From assembly GCA_023455425.1 (NCBI GenBank), contig JAEYCM010000026.1:9932-73931 (forward strand): a stretch of 64,000 nt of DNA, written 5' to 3'. The notes under the pieces were generated by a model that saw nothing but the letters and a program-made list of their open reading frames with translations, was not told where the DNA came from and searched no databases. This stretch comes from Bacillota bacterium (lineage in GTDB: Bacteria > Bacillota > Clostridia > Christensenellales > CAG-138). Shown in pieces: positions 24,590 to 34,231 of the stretch (positions are counted from its first letter, which is position 1; each line of letters opens with the position of its first letter). A program made the position numbers and the translations under genes.

Positions 24590-25960
24590 CTATCTCCTGC
24601 CGCGGTACGCGTAGGTGACGCGGCGGGCCTTCCTGCGGCGCGCGTGCCTGCGGTTCCTGAGATAACTGAACAGGCCTACCACAAAAAGCAGGAGCAGGAC
24701 GACCAGAATAATGAACGGCCACGGGCCGTGTGTGCCGTTTCCCGCTACAGGGTCGTCCATCAGCTTCACGTCCGGCGTTTCCACCACGCCGCCGCCCATT
24801 TGCACCACATCGCGGCTTGCATACGCGTCTGCCGTAAAGAGCGTGCGCCCTTCAAACTTGTAGGCGACAGTGGCCAGCAGGTCGCCTTCCTTGACGGGGG
24901 CGGCAATCTCCCCCACCGTCGCAACGGAGGTGGTGATAGCGGAGACGTTGTTCTTGATGCGGTCCATTTCCTCCGCCAGGCAGGAAATCTGTTTGCCAGT
25001 GAGATCCACGTTGAGCTTTAAGAGCCCACCCGTTTCATCGTCAAAGCTGCAGTTCTTGACCGAGACCTCCACCTGGCTGGGAAGGCTCAGCGTGGAAACA
25101 TCCAGCGTCTGGTAGCTGGAAAAGCCCCAGTCAAACAACTCCTTGGAAAGCGAGAAGCGATAGTCCGCAGTCTTCGCATTGAACTGCACAAGAACGAACG
25201 TTACGCCGTCCTTTTCCGCCGCAGAAACCAGGCAGAACCCGGCCTGATTGGTTTCCCCCGTCTTGACGCCGATGGCGTAGGGGTATTCCATGTTTTTATC
25301 CGTACTGTCGGCCTTGGTGTGAAGCAAACGGTTGGAATTTTCCAAGTGATACCCATCGCTGTCCTTGTTGGTGGCGGGTACGTCGTATGCTTTCTTTTTG
25401 GCAATGGCGCGGAAATCTTCGTTTTGGAGCGCATAGCTGACCAGTTTCACCATATCCGCAGCGGTCGTATAGTGGTCGTCCTCATGCCTGCCGTGCGGAT
25501 TGACAAAATGGCTGTTGGTCATGTTAAGTTCCGCGGCCTTCTGGTTCATCATATCCGCAAAGCCGGAGATGGAGCCGCCGATATGCACGGCGATTGCCGC
25601 GGCGGCGTCGTTGCCCGAAACGAGCATCATGCCATAAATCAGATCCCGGAGCGAAAGCGTCTCCCCTGGTAAAATTCCCATAAGCGAGCTTCTCGATCCA
25701 AAGGTGGCCACTTCTTCGCCCACCGTCACGGCATCGTCAAGTTTGCCGTTTTCCAGCGCGAGAATGCAGGTCATAATCTTGGTGGTGCTGGCGGGAAACG
25801 CGCGCTCGTTCGCGTTTTTTTCCACCAACAGCGTTCCTGCGCCAGCCTGGGCAAATGCGACATATTGCGTATCAAGACTGTCCCCCGGCGTATAAGCCAG
25901 CGTAGAGGACGCCCCCATCAGCAGCAGCAACACCGTCAGCGCACAAAGAAATCTCTTCAA
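24590..25960 (-). CDS. D-alanyl-D-alanine carboxypeptidase (DacF-like penicillin-binding protein)
   Basis: 456 residues. Signal peptide (MKRFLCALTVLLLLMGASST), serine peptidase S11 domain with SxxK (STTK, Ser58), SGN (VSGNDAAAA) and KTG (GVKTGETNQAG), a beta-rich C-terminal domain (about residues 290-400) and a C-terminal membrane helix (WPFIILVVLLLLFVVGLF) with a strongly basic tail. Trims the terminal D-Ala of peptidoglycan stem peptides. Normal family length apart from the long basic tail. DacF enzymes act in the forespore, but a vegetative DacA-type role is equally possible. Confidence 0.88.
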   Translation of the reverse strand: MKRFLCALTVLLLLMGASSTLAYTPGDSLDTQYVAFAQAGAGTLLVEKNANERAFPASTTKIMTCILALENGKLDDAVTVGEEVATFGSRSSLMGILPGETLSLRDLIYGMMLVSGNDAAAAIAVHIGGSISGFADMMNQKAAELNMTNSHFVNPHGRHEDDHYTTAADMVKLVSYALQNEDFRAIAKKKAYDVPATNKDSDGYHLENSNRLLHTKADSTDKNMEYPYAIGVKTGETNQAGFCLVSAAEKDGVTFVLVQFNAKTADYRFSLSKELFDWGFSSYQTLDVSTLSLPSQVEVSVKNCSFDDETGGLLKLNVDLTGKQISCLAEEMDRIKNNVSAITTSVATVGEIAAPVKEGDLLATVAYKFEGRTLFTADAYASRDVVQMGGGVVETPDVKLMDDPVAGNGTHGPWPFIILVVLLLLFVVGLFSYLRNRRHARRRKARRVTYAYRGRR

Positions 25961-26262
25961 AGCGTTTCATCCTTTTTTGCTTTCTAGGCGGAAATAAAGA
26001 GGCAAGTTGATTTCAAAAAGAACGGAATTCTTTCGCAGCGTTGCCTGAACCGCCCAAAATCTCATATTAGTATAGCAAACTTGTATCAATATTGTATAGT
26101 GAATTCTCCTTCATTCACAAACCGTTTCCATTTTATGCGGTATTTTGCCGCACAAAATAATGGAATTGTGGTATACTTAGAATATTCTTGGAGTTCATTC
26201 ATTCTATCATAAGCGCGGTATGACGCAAGAAAAACCTCTGAAGCCGGGAGGAGAGCAAACGT
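25961..26262. other. Divergent intergenic region between dacF and the two-component system
   Basis: About 300 bases, AT-rich, holding the promoters of both directions. TATACT occurs on both strands, but no -35 with ideal spacing stands out. GGGAGGAG precedes the response-regulator ATG. No gene is seen. Confidence 0.4.
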
Positions 26263-26952
26263 ATGGCAGTACGGATATTATTGGTAGACGACGAGCCTTT
26301 GATACTTAAGGGGCTCCGCTTTTCCCTGCAGCAGGAGGGATACGAAATCGATTCGGCGGCGGACGGAGAGGAAGCGGTCCAGAAAATTTTTGCCAACCCG
26401 TATGATTTGATCCTGCTCGACGTGATGCTGCCCAAGCTTTCCGGCATTGAGGTCTGCCAGCGCGTACGGGAAACGTTGGATGTTCCCATCATCATGCTCA
26501 CCGCCAAAGGCGAGGATATGGATAAGATTTTAGGGCTTGAGTACGGCGCGGATGATTATATGGTGAAACCCTTTAACATCCTGGAGGTCAAGGCCCGCAT
26601 TAAAACCATACTGCGCCGCGCCTCCTCCGGAAAACGTGAGGAAAAAAAGCCCCAGCTTGCGGGGGGCGGCCTGTTCTTGGATGCCGTCGCGCGCTCCGTG
26701 GAAGCGGACGGCAAGCCCATCAACCTGACGGTAAAGGAATTTGACCTTTTGCAATTGTTCATGTCCAACCCCGGGCGTGTGTTCAGCCGCGAAGAGCTGT
26801 TGGAAACCATCTGGGGAAACGACTATTTTGGCGATTTCCGTACGGTGGACGTGCATATCCGCCGCCTGCGCGAAAAAATAGAAGCGGACCCCGCAAAGCC
26901 CCAGCATATCCTCACCAAATGGGGCATTGGCTATTACTTCGGCCATGCGTAG
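26263..26952 (+). CDS. OmpR-family response regulator
   Basis: 229 residues. Receiver domain with acid pocket (VDDEP, Asp9/Asp10), phosphoacceptor Asp53 (LLDVMLPK), Thr in MLTAKGED and Lys in MVKPF, then an OmpR winged helix (TVKEFDLLQLFMSNPGRVFSRE; FRTVDVHIRRLREKIE). It regulates transcription after phosphorylation by the adjacent kinase, with which it overlaps by eight bases. Confidence 0.93.
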   Translation: MAVRILLVDDEPLILKGLRFSLQQEGYEIDSAADGEEAVQKIFANPYDLILLDVMLPKLSGIEVCQRVRETLDVPIIMLTAKGEDMDKILGLEYGADDYMVKPFNILEVKARIKTILRRASSGKREEKKPQLAGGGLFLDAVARSVEADGKPINLTVKEFDLLQLFMSNPGRVFSREELLETIWGNDYFGDFRTVDVHIRRLREKIEADPAKPQHILTKWGIGYYFGHA

Positions 26953-28411
26953 GTTTTTGGGTTCCATACGGTTTCGCATACTGGCAATTTACCTGATGCT
27001 GATGATTCTCGCGTTCGTCGCGGTAAGCACCATTGTTTCCGTATTGATCGAAAACTTCCTTGTTTCCCAACGAACGCAGGAACAACAGCGGCAGACCGAG
27101 CGTCTGGCGCTTGAACTTGCGCCGCTTGTCGCGGATGAGGATATCCGCGGCATATATCAGCTGACCTCCAACTGGGCGCAGGAAACCGGGGGCAGGGTGC
27201 TCTTTATGGACACGGACGCCGTGGTGCAGATGGACACCGCTTCCCAGTATAACGGCTTTAAGCTGCCCTACCGTGAAGTGCGGGACGTGCTGCTGACGGA
27301 CGCCGAATCTTCCTATGGCTTCCACAAACTCAACAAATACGACAATCTTGACACCTTCACGTTCATTACCTCTACGGATTGGGTGGTCTATTACACCGCC
27401 GCCGTTACGGCGAACGGCACAATCCAGGGGGTTCTTCTTTATTCCGTTTCCATACAGAACGCCATCACCCATGTCAACGACATCACCAAGCAGATCGGCC
27501 TGGTGTTTGTGGCGTTTGCGCTGGCAGTCGCCATCGTGAGCCTGATGGTTTCCGGCTGGCTCACCAAGCCCATCGTCGCTCTGACCAACGCGATCCGCCG
27601 CGTAGGCGCACAAGGGTACGGCGACCGCGTGCCCGTAAAAGGCAAAGACGAGCTTTCGGAGCTTTCCGAAGCCTTTAACATCATGAGCGAAAAGCTCGAG
27701 AACCACGACAGGCTCAGAAACGAGTTTGTCTCCAACGCCTCCCACGAATTAAAGACGCCGCTTTCCACCATGAAGCTGCTTGCCGAATCCATGCTTTACG
27801 AGGAAAACCCGGACCCGAGGATATCCCGGGAATTCTTTGCGGATATCAACCACGAGGTGGACCGCCTGACGCATATCGTCAACGACCTGTTGCGTTTGGT
27901 CAACGAAGAAAACGCCGGCGGCGCGCTCAGCCTCTCTCCCATTGATTTGGAAGAGCTTACGTCCAGGGTCCTGCACCGCCTGATGCCGCTTGCGAAAAAC
28001 AAGGGCATCCGGCTGGAACGCAAACTGGTTTCCGTGAAAATCGAGTGCGATGAGACGCGTATCGAGCAGGTAGTTACAAACCTTGTGGACAACGCCCTCA
28101 AATATACAGACAAGGGCAGCGTTTCCGTCACGTTAAAGCCGGATGGCCCGTACGCGGTCCTGATCGTGCACGATACCGGCATCGGCATCCCAAAGGAGTC
28201 CATCCCCAGGCTGTTTGAGCGTTTCTATCGGGTGGACAAGGCGAGAAGCCGCGATACGGGCGGCACCGGCCTTGGGCTTTCCATTGTGGAGCGCATTGTC
28301 TCCATGCACGGGGGGTACATTCAGGTGGAAAGCGTGCTCGGACGCGGCTCCACATTTACCGTACGGCTGCCGCTGCATCCCCCGCAGCAGAAAGGAGGGG
28401 ATGCAAAGTGA
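26945..28411 (+). CDS. Sensor histidine kinase
   Basis: 488 residues. Two membrane helices (about residues 11-33 and 178-200) enclose an extracytoplasmic sensor of about 145 residues, followed by HAMP (residues about 200-250), HisKA with SHELKTPLSTMK (His about 267), N-box NLVDNALKYTD and G-boxes DTGIGIP and GTGLGLSIVERIV. Its signal is unknown. Its stop overlaps the start of the next gene (GTGA), a GerMN lipoprotein, so the envelope lipoproteins are translated with the kinase and may modulate it. Confidence 0.93.
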   Translation: MRRFLGSIRFRILAIYLMLMILAFVAVSTIVSVLIENFLVSQRTQEQQRQTERLALELAPLVADEDIRGIYQLTSNWAQETGGRVLFMDTDAVVQMDTASQYNGFKLPYREVRDVLLTDAESSYGFHKLNKYDNLDTFTFITSTDWVVYYTAAVTANGTIQGVLLYSVSIQNAITHVNDITKQIGLVFVAFALAVAIVSLMVSGWLTKPIVALTNAIRRVGAQGYGDRVPVKGKDELSELSEAFNIMSEKLENHDRLRNEFVSNASHELKTPLSTMKLLAESMLYEENPDPRISREFFADINHEVDRLTHIVNDLLRLVNEENAGGALSLSPIDLEELTSRVLHRLMPLAKNKGIRLERKLVSVKIECDETRIEQVVTNLVDNALKYTDKGSVSVTLKPDGPYAVLIVHDTGIGIPKESIPRLFERFYRVDKARSRDTGGTGLGLSIVERIVSMHGGYIQVESVLGRGSTFTVRLPLHPPQQKGGDAK

Positions 28412-29373
28412 AAACCGCCCTGCGTTTTCTGGCTTTCATTCTGGCGCTGCTGTTGGCTTTTACCGGCTGCGGCATACAGACCACCATACAGGAGGACGCC
28501 ATCAAAGAGGCGTTGCCCGGCATCGACCCCGCTGCGGGCATCGGGCGGGATGTGGATATCACGCTCTATTTCCGTCTGACGGACGAGCCTGCCCTGGTCC
28601 CCGTACAGCGCACCGTGGCCGTACGCGCCAACGAATATGTGGGCGGCGCGGTGGTGCGCCAGCTCTTAAACGGCCCAACCGCCTTATTCGGGGATCTCGA
28701 ACGGGTGCTTCCCAAGGGCACCCGCCTTGTGGACATTTACCCGGACGGCGGCATCCTTTATGTGGTGCTTTCTAAAGAACTGTTGGAATATGAAGAGGAA
28801 ACGTCCACCCGGGAGGAGATCGAGCTGACAAAACGGCTGGGCGTATACGCCATCGTCAACTCCCTGTCCACATTGGGCGACGCAAGCCGCGTGCAGATTT
28901 TGGTGGACATGGACGGAACGGGCAAGGGTTCGCGCGTCTCTCCCTTCCTGCTGGGATTTACGTCTGAATACACCTCCTCGCAATGGCTGGATCCGATGGG
29001 ATTTGAAGAGGATGTGGTGGTTAACCCCACGCTGATGGTCAACCTTGCCATGCAGCGTCTGACCGAGGAAGATTACGCGCAAGCCTACATGTTCTTTGCG
29101 GAAAGCGAGACAGGCGGCCTGCAGAAGCCCGATTTTGCGGCATTTGAGACAAACCTGCTCTCTTTGGGCACGATCGACGATTTCACCGTAAAGAGCACCG
29201 ACACCGGCGGCAACACGTTAAACGGCAAAGCCACGGTGGATATCGTCTGGACATCCCGGGAGGACGGGCAAACGCGCACCGTAAAGAACGCCGTATTGGC
29301 GCTGCTGCCTGAAGGGGAACTTTATAAAATCGGCTTCTATTCCCTGATAGAGGCGCTGGAACAGTCAAGATAG
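28408..29373 (+). CDS. GerMN-domain lipoprotein
   Basis: 321 residues, GTG start overlapping the kinase stop. Lipoprotein signal LLLAFTGC, then a GerMN (sporulation/germination GerM) domain at about residues 45-165 (VDITLYFRLTDEPALVPVQR; VVRQLLNGP; LPKGTRLVDIYPDGGILYV; RLGVYAIVNSLSTL), then an unassigned domain of about 130 residues. In Bacillus GerM stabilises the SpoIIQ-SpoIIIAH complex around the forespore. Here its linkage to a sensor kinase suggests envelope sensing; the exact role is inferred. Confidence 0.8.
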   Translation: MKTALRFLAFILALLLAFTGCGIQTTIQEDAIKEALPGIDPAAGIGRDVDITLYFRLTDEPALVPVQRTVAVRANEYVGGAVVRQLLNGPTALFGDLERVLPKGTRLVDIYPDGGILYVVLSKELLEYEEETSTREEIELTKRLGVYAIVNSLSTLGDASRVQILVDMDGTGKGSRVSPFLLGFTSEYTSSQWLDPMGFEEDVVVNPTLMVNLAMQRLTEEDYAQAYMFFAESETGGLQKPDFAAFETNLLSLGTIDDFTVKSTDTGGNTLNGKATVDIVWTSREDGQTRTVKNAVLALLPEGELYKIGFYSLIEALEQSR

Positions 29374-29381
29374 AGGTAAGT

Positions 29382-30968
29382 ATGTTACAGAACATCCGCA
29401 TGACGCATTCCCGCAGCCAATGGGGCCGGCTTCAGAAAACGATCGGAAGCAGCCTTGTATTGGTGCTGCTCATCGCCGTGGTCTTGACAGGTTGCGCCAG
29501 CGCTGCGGAATATCCCGCCCCCCTGCCGCAAAGCGTTGCTACGCCGCCGCCCGTGGAAGCCGGGGATAATACAACGATACAGCTTACACTTTTCTTCCCC
29601 ACGCAGGACGGCCATTCACTGGGCAGCGAACAACGGGACATCGTACGCCCCGAAAATGTCAGCCGCGCGCGCTCCGCCATTGAGGCGCTGTGCGAGGGCC
29701 CGAAAAGCGATGCCCTTTCCGCCGCTGTACCCGAAGGCTGGGCGCTTTCCGGCGTGGAACTTTCCGGCGACGTATGCAACATCTATTTTATTGGCAACTC
29801 TGTTACGGGCAATGAGCTTTTGATTTTGCGCGCGGCAGCCGCCGCCACTGTGTATGCAAGCGAAGGCATCTCCTATACGAATATCTACCTCAACGGCATG
29901 CAGCCGGGGTATGCGGGCAATCCGCTCGGCGTGCTCTCCCCCATCGATATACCGCTCGACTCATATCTCATCAACGTCTCGCGGGACAATACCGATACCG
30001 GTTCCAACGGGACCGGCGAAGCGAACGTCCTCAAAAGCCGCAACGCGCAGCTCTATTTTACGGATATTACAGGCAGCCTGCTGCTTTGTGATGTACGGGA
30101 GCTTTCCTATAAGCAACACGAGCACGCCAATATCGTCATCGCGGCGCTTTTGGGCGAGCTTGCAAAAGGTTCCCTGGGCAGCGTTGGCCGGGAGCCTGTA
30201 CTGCCCAGCGATATGCGGCTTGTAAAATGCGTGATGCCCGAGTCTGCTTCCCCTTCTTCCGCGACAACGGATATCCCGCTTGCGGCATCCGTAACGGGAC
30301 AGGTGGTGGACCTTTACTTCACCCGCCCGTCGGAAGAGATCACCTCCCCCATTGTATACGCTTCGATCGTATATACGGTAACAGGCTTCTGGCCCCAGAC
30401 CGAAGGCGTGCGCATCTATCTGGATGACGTGCCCGTCACGGTGGGGAGCGCGCTGAATAACGGCGATGGCGGCACGATATTTTCCCGCGCCGATTTTTCC
30501 GGCATGCTGGGACATACCGTAACACTTTTGTTCCCGGATCAGGACGGTCTCGGCCTGTATCCTGTATTAAGGTGCCTGCCGCAAAGCGCCGCGTACGATC
30601 CGCTTGCAAGGCTGGCTGCGCTCTTTACCGGCCCCGCCGACCCCGGCCTGCCGCTTTCCATGTTTGAAGAAGGAGATGTGCTGGGCGTTTCCATACAGGG
30701 CAACATGGCGGTGATCAATTTCAAAGAGGGTTTTTACGAAAAGCTTTCCGCCTTTGTGGAAAGCGGCGTATCGCGTCTTCCCCAAAACACGCGCGCGCAG
30801 ATGGCCGTATTTTCCATGGTCAATACGCTTGCAAGTATTCCGGGCGTGGATAAAGTATGGATGCTCGAAGATGGCGAACGCATCGACAAAAGCATCAACC
30901 TTTTATACTTGGGCAATCCGCTTTTTTACAACCCCGGCCTCCTGCTCACCCAGGAGAGCGGAGAATGA
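29382..30968 (+). CDS. Lipoprotein with two GerMN domains
   Basis: 528 residues. Membrane/lipoprotein signal VLVLLIAVVLTGC after a basic start, then GerMN copies at about residues 65-180 (TIQLTLFFPTQDGHSLGSEQ; LCEGPKSD) and about 375-520 (HTVTLLFPDQDGLGLYPVLR; FTGPADPG; MAVINFKEGFYE). The middle segment (about 210-365) also looks GerMN-derived but is diverged. It begins eight bases after the previous GerMN gene with GAGG upstream, completing a four-gene operon with the two-component system. Confidence 0.78.
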   Translation: MLQNIRMTHSRSQWGRLQKTIGSSLVLVLLIAVVLTGCASAAEYPAPLPQSVATPPPVEAGDNTTIQLTLFFPTQDGHSLGSEQRDIVRPENVSRARSAIEALCEGPKSDALSAAVPEGWALSGVELSGDVCNIYFIGNSVTGNELLILRAAAAATVYASEGISYTNIYLNGMQPGYAGNPLGVLSPIDIPLDSYLINVSRDNTDTGSNGTGEANVLKSRNAQLYFTDITGSLLLCDVRELSYKQHEHANIVIAALLGELAKGSLGSVGREPVLPSDMRLVKCVMPESASPSSATTDIPLAASVTGQVVDLYFTRPSEEITSPIVYASIVYTVTGFWPQTEGVRIYLDDVPVTVGSALNNGDGGTIFSRADFSGMLGHTVTLLFPDQDGLGLYPVLRCLPQSAAYDPLARLAALFTGPADPGLPLSMFEEGDVLGVSIQGNMAVINFKEGFYEKLSAFVESGVSRLPQNTRAQMAVFSMVNTLASIPGVDKVWMLEDGERIDKSINLLYLGNPLFYNPGLLLTQESGE

Positions 30969-31108
30969 CAGATAAAGATTTATAGTTTATTCATATACAG
31001 CATCTGCGCAAGTTCAGTGGCCTGCGCTATAATAAGTCGTTGGGAAAAATACGAAGAAGCCGCGCCATAGTATGTATGCGGCTTTCATTGATACCAAGGA
31101 GCCGATTT

Positions 31109-32698
31109 ATGTTAAATGACGAGAATTCGCGCAAGATCAGGCATGTAGGCGGCAAGCTGGAACAGGACGCGCCGCAGAGCGGGCCTGTGACTGCCCACTC
31201 TGCGAACAAAGCTGTCCCGAAGCAACGGCAATCCGCTGCAAAACCGCAGCCGCCCAAAGGGTCGAAGCGGCATAGGCCCCGAAAGAAGATGACAAAAGCA
31301 GGAAAGATCGTGCTTTTTTCTTTGCTTGCGCTACTCGCTATCGGCGTTGGCCTTGGCCTGAAATTCTATTTTGACGTCATGAATCCCGCAACGCTGTTTC
31401 AGGAGGACCCGCAGCCTACCGTCACACCCGCCCCCTCCCCTGCCGGGACAATGGTCCCCGGCGCATCGCCCACCCCCTCCCCTACGCCTGATCCGCATGC
31501 GCAGCTTTTAAGCCAGGCGGACCTGGAGTTTATGAAAAATCGCGTGAACATCCTCGTATTGGGCATTGACGAAAGCACGGAGCGCGCCAACTGGGGCTCC
31601 TTCCGCACGGACACGATGATACTTGTAACCATCGACTTTGCCACCAACGACGTACATATGATTTCCGTCCCGCGCGACAGCTATGTGAAGATCGCAAACG
31701 GCAGCGGAAGCGTCGTCACCAAGAACGGTTTGCCGCAGTTCGCAAAAATCAACAGCGCCTTCCCCACCGGTGGTGGCGCGCAGAAGAATGGCTATGAGTA
31801 TGCCATGGGTACGGTCAGCTATCTGTTTGGCGGCATCCCGATCCATTATTACCTGGGCTTTAATATGAACGTCGTCAAGGAAGTGGTCAACGCCATGGGC
31901 GGCGTAGACTATAACGTGGATGTCGAGGTCAACATGAACGGACGGCAGCTGCACCCCGGCATGCAGCACATGGATGGGCAGGCGGTGCTCGATTATTCGC
32001 GGCAACGGAAGGGTTCTTCCGATATCGCCCGTGTGGACCGGCAGCAGCGCATCATCATGGCGATATTCCAGCAATTAAAAAGCACGGGACAGATCCAGAA
32101 TCTGCCCGAAATCTACAAAGCCGTGGAGCAGAATATTCAAACGAATTTGAGCTTCAAGCAGATTACCTCGCTTGCGCTGCTCGCGCTGCAGATGGATCAA
32201 TCCCAACTTTACAAGCATACGGTAGACGGCGAATTCCTCAATATGTATACGATGAGTTATTGGGGTGTGAGCACCTCCAAGCTCAACAAACTGATCAACG
32301 AGGTGTTCGGCATCGATGTCTCTACCGACGCCGACATCAACGTCACCAACATCAAAGCGCAGATCGAAGCGAACCGCGCGCTGATCGCGGTGGAACTGGA
32401 AGCGGCGAAAAACGCTATCGCGCAAGCGGACGGCATACTCGCCCAGTATGGCGCGTGGCTTTCCCAGGATACGCAGGCTCAATTGAAGAGCGTAAAGAGC
32501 CAGCTCGAGGATGCAGTGGATATGGAGGACAAAGCGCAGCTTGACGCCTACACCCCGCCGCTTGTACAGCTGTGCAACGAGGTTCTTGCGGCGCTGCAGA
32601 ACGCGGGCGCAATGCCGGGGACAGCGCCCCTTGCCGAACCCACGCCTATCCCGGACCCGGGCGCGATACCAGAAATACCCGAAACGCCGGCAGGCTAA
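31109..32698 (+). CDS. LytR-CpsA-Psr (LCP) family wall-polymer ligase
   Basis: 529 residues. Basic cytoplasmic tail, one membrane helix (about residues 70-92), Pro/Thr linker, then the LCP domain: RVNILVLGIDES, WGSFRTDTMILVTID, SVPRDSYVKI, DYSRQRKGSSDIARVDRQQ. These contain the Arg and Asp residues that bind polyprenyl pyrophosphate. LCP enzymes attach teichoic acids or capsules to peptidoglycan. A helical tail of about 150 residues and a Pro-rich end extend beyond the normal LCP fold. ATG at 31109 has AAGGAG upstream. Convergent with a close paralogue at 32825-34231. Confidence 0.9.
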   Translation: MLNDENSRKIRHVGGKLEQDAPQSGPVTAHSANKAVPKQRQSAAKPQPPKGSKRHRPRKKMTKAGKIVLFSLLALLAIGVGLGLKFYFDVMNPATLFQEDPQPTVTPAPSPAGTMVPGASPTPSPTPDPHAQLLSQADLEFMKNRVNILVLGIDESTERANWGSFRTDTMILVTIDFATNDVHMISVPRDSYVKIANGSGSVVTKNGLPQFAKINSAFPTGGGAQKNGYEYAMGTVSYLFGGIPIHYYLGFNMNVVKEVVNAMGGVDYNVDVEVNMNGRQLHPGMQHMDGQAVLDYSRQRKGSSDIARVDRQQRIIMAIFQQLKSTGQIQNLPEIYKAVEQNIQTNLSFKQITSLALLALQMDQSQLYKHTVDGEFLNMYTMSYWGVSTSKLNKLINEVFGIDVSTDADINVTNIKAQIEANRALIAVELEAAKNAIAQADGILAQYGAWLSQDTQAQLKSVKSQLEDAVDMEDKAQLDAYTPPLVQLCNEVLAALQNAGAMPGTAPLAEPTPIPDPGAIPEIPETPAG

Positions 32699-32721
32699 TC
32701 TTTTCTACGCTATTTACACAA

Positions 32722-32767
32722 ACGAAACAGAACAGGGTACGGATATCCGTACCCTGTTCTGTTTCGT
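32722..32767. terminator. Perfect 46-base palindrome between convergent LCP genes
   Basis: ACGAAACAGAACAGGGTACG continues through GAT/ATC into its exact reverse complement, giving two 23-base arms with no spacer. It lies between the two converging gene ends and probably terminates both, though the flanking T-runs are poor. Confidence 0.6.
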
Positions 32768-32824
32768 GGAAGCTTTCAGCAACTAACGGTGAAAGACGCA
32801 TCCCCTGTGCTATGCTATGTGCCG

Positions 32825-34231
32825 CTAGGGGAGCAGCCCCGCGTTCCGCAGGCTTTCCTCTACCGCATCGCAGTACTTCTCAAGCCGGTTTGTCTCGGAA
32901 ACGAGCTGTTCCTTATCCTGCGCCTCCATGGCGTCCTGCACCAGGTCGATATACTGCTGCAGCCGGTTCCGGGAATTGATCTCAAGATGCGATCCATACC
33001 CCTCCATCAAATCTTGGCCGCGGCTTACGGCTTCTTCCGCATTTAAAAGTTCTTCCGCCATTCGGTCGCTATCCTCTTCAATAGGAGCCTTGGCGTTCTC
33101 AATGCCGATCTCATCGTCTATGGAGACTTCCGTGCCGAATATGTCTTGTATGAGCTTTTCGAGCTCCTTCGTATTTACGCCCCAATAGCTTCCGGAGTCC
33201 ATATCCAAAAAATTCCCGCTTACCATATGGCGCTGTAATTGCGAGACGTCCATTTTCAATGCCAGCAGCGCGAGTGCGCTGATCTGTTTGAAGCTCAGGT
33301 TGGTCTGGATGTTTTGTTCCACCGCCTGATAAATCTCAGGGATGCGGGGGATCTGGCCGGTGGATTTTAATTGCTGGAATATTGCCATAATGACCTTTTG
33401 CTGCCGCTCCACACGCGCAATATCGGAAGAGCCCTTTCTTTGGCGGGCATATTCGAGCACCTGTTTGCCGTCAAGATGCTGCATGCCTAGATGAAGCACC
33501 GTGCCGTCCAAGTCTACCTCCGTATCCACATCATAATCGATGCCGCCCATGGCGTTGACCACATCCATTACCACGTTCATGTCGAACCCGAGATAGTAGT
33601 TGATCGGGATGCCGCCAAGCAGATAACTGGCGGTACCCATAGCGTATTCATACCCTTTTTCCTCAAGGCCGCCGCCCGCGGAAAACGCGCTGTTAATTTT
33701 GCCGCGGCCATGCACTTCCCCTTCCGCGTCCACAATTTTTACATAACTGTCCCGCGGGATGGAAATAAGATCCACTTCGTTGTTTGTAAAGTCGATGGTG
33801 GCCAATATCATCGTATCCGTACGGAAGGAACCCCAGCCCTGCCGCTCTGCGCTTTTATCAAGCCCCAGCACAAGAATATTGACGCGGTCCTTCATAAACG
33901 CAAGATCCGCCTGGCTTAACAGCTGCTGTTCGGCGTCTTGGCCGGATGCGGTGCCAAAAACCGTGTCTGGATTGGAAACGTCCAAATAGAACTTCATCCC
34001 CACACCCAACAGCGCAAGGAACAATCCCAACAGGGCAAAAAGAATGCCGCGCTTTACGGCATATTTCCTGTTTGCCTGTTTACCATACGGCGTCCTTGTT
34101 CTGCTTCCCGCTGCGTCCAAATCCATGGGAGGCGGAGCGGCTGCACTTTGCGCGGCTGCTTCCCATGTGTCAGAAGCAGGGTCCATTCCCCTGACATGCC
34201 GGATCTTATGAGACTCTTTGTCGTTTATCAT
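32825..34231 (-). CDS. LytR-CpsA-Psr (LCP) family wall-polymer ligase, second copy
   Basis: 468 residues, paralogous along its length to the protein at 31109-32698, including the N-terminal SHKIRHVRG versus SRKIRHVGG. Membrane helix at about residues 60-82, LCP motifs RVNILVLGLDKS, WGSFRTDTMILATID, SIPRDSYVKI and EYARQRKGSSDIARVERQQ, and a helical C-terminal tail (EELLNAEEAVSRGQDLMEGY). GGGAGCAG precedes the ATG. The pair probably arose by inverted duplication and diverged; they may load different polymers. Confidence 0.9.
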   Translation of the reverse strand: MINDKESHKIRHVRGMDPASDTWEAAAQSAAAPPPMDLDAAGSRTRTPYGKQANRKYAVKRGILFALLGLFLALLGVGMKFYLDVSNPDTVFGTASGQDAEQQLLSQADLAFMKDRVNILVLGLDKSAERQGWGSFRTDTMILATIDFTNNEVDLISIPRDSYVKIVDAEGEVHGRGKINSAFSAGGGLEEKGYEYAMGTASYLLGGIPINYYLGFDMNVVMDVVNAMGGIDYDVDTEVDLDGTVLHLGMQHLDGKQVLEYARQRKGSSDIARVERQQKVIMAIFQQLKSTGQIPRIPEIYQAVEQNIQTNLSFKQISALALLALKMDVSQLQRHMVSGNFLDMDSGSYWGVNTKELEKLIQDIFGTEVSIDDEIGIENAKAPIEEDSDRMAEELLNAEEAVSRGQDLMEGYGSHLEINSRNRLQQYIDLVQDAMEAQDKEQLVSETNRLEKYCDAVEESLRNAGLLP

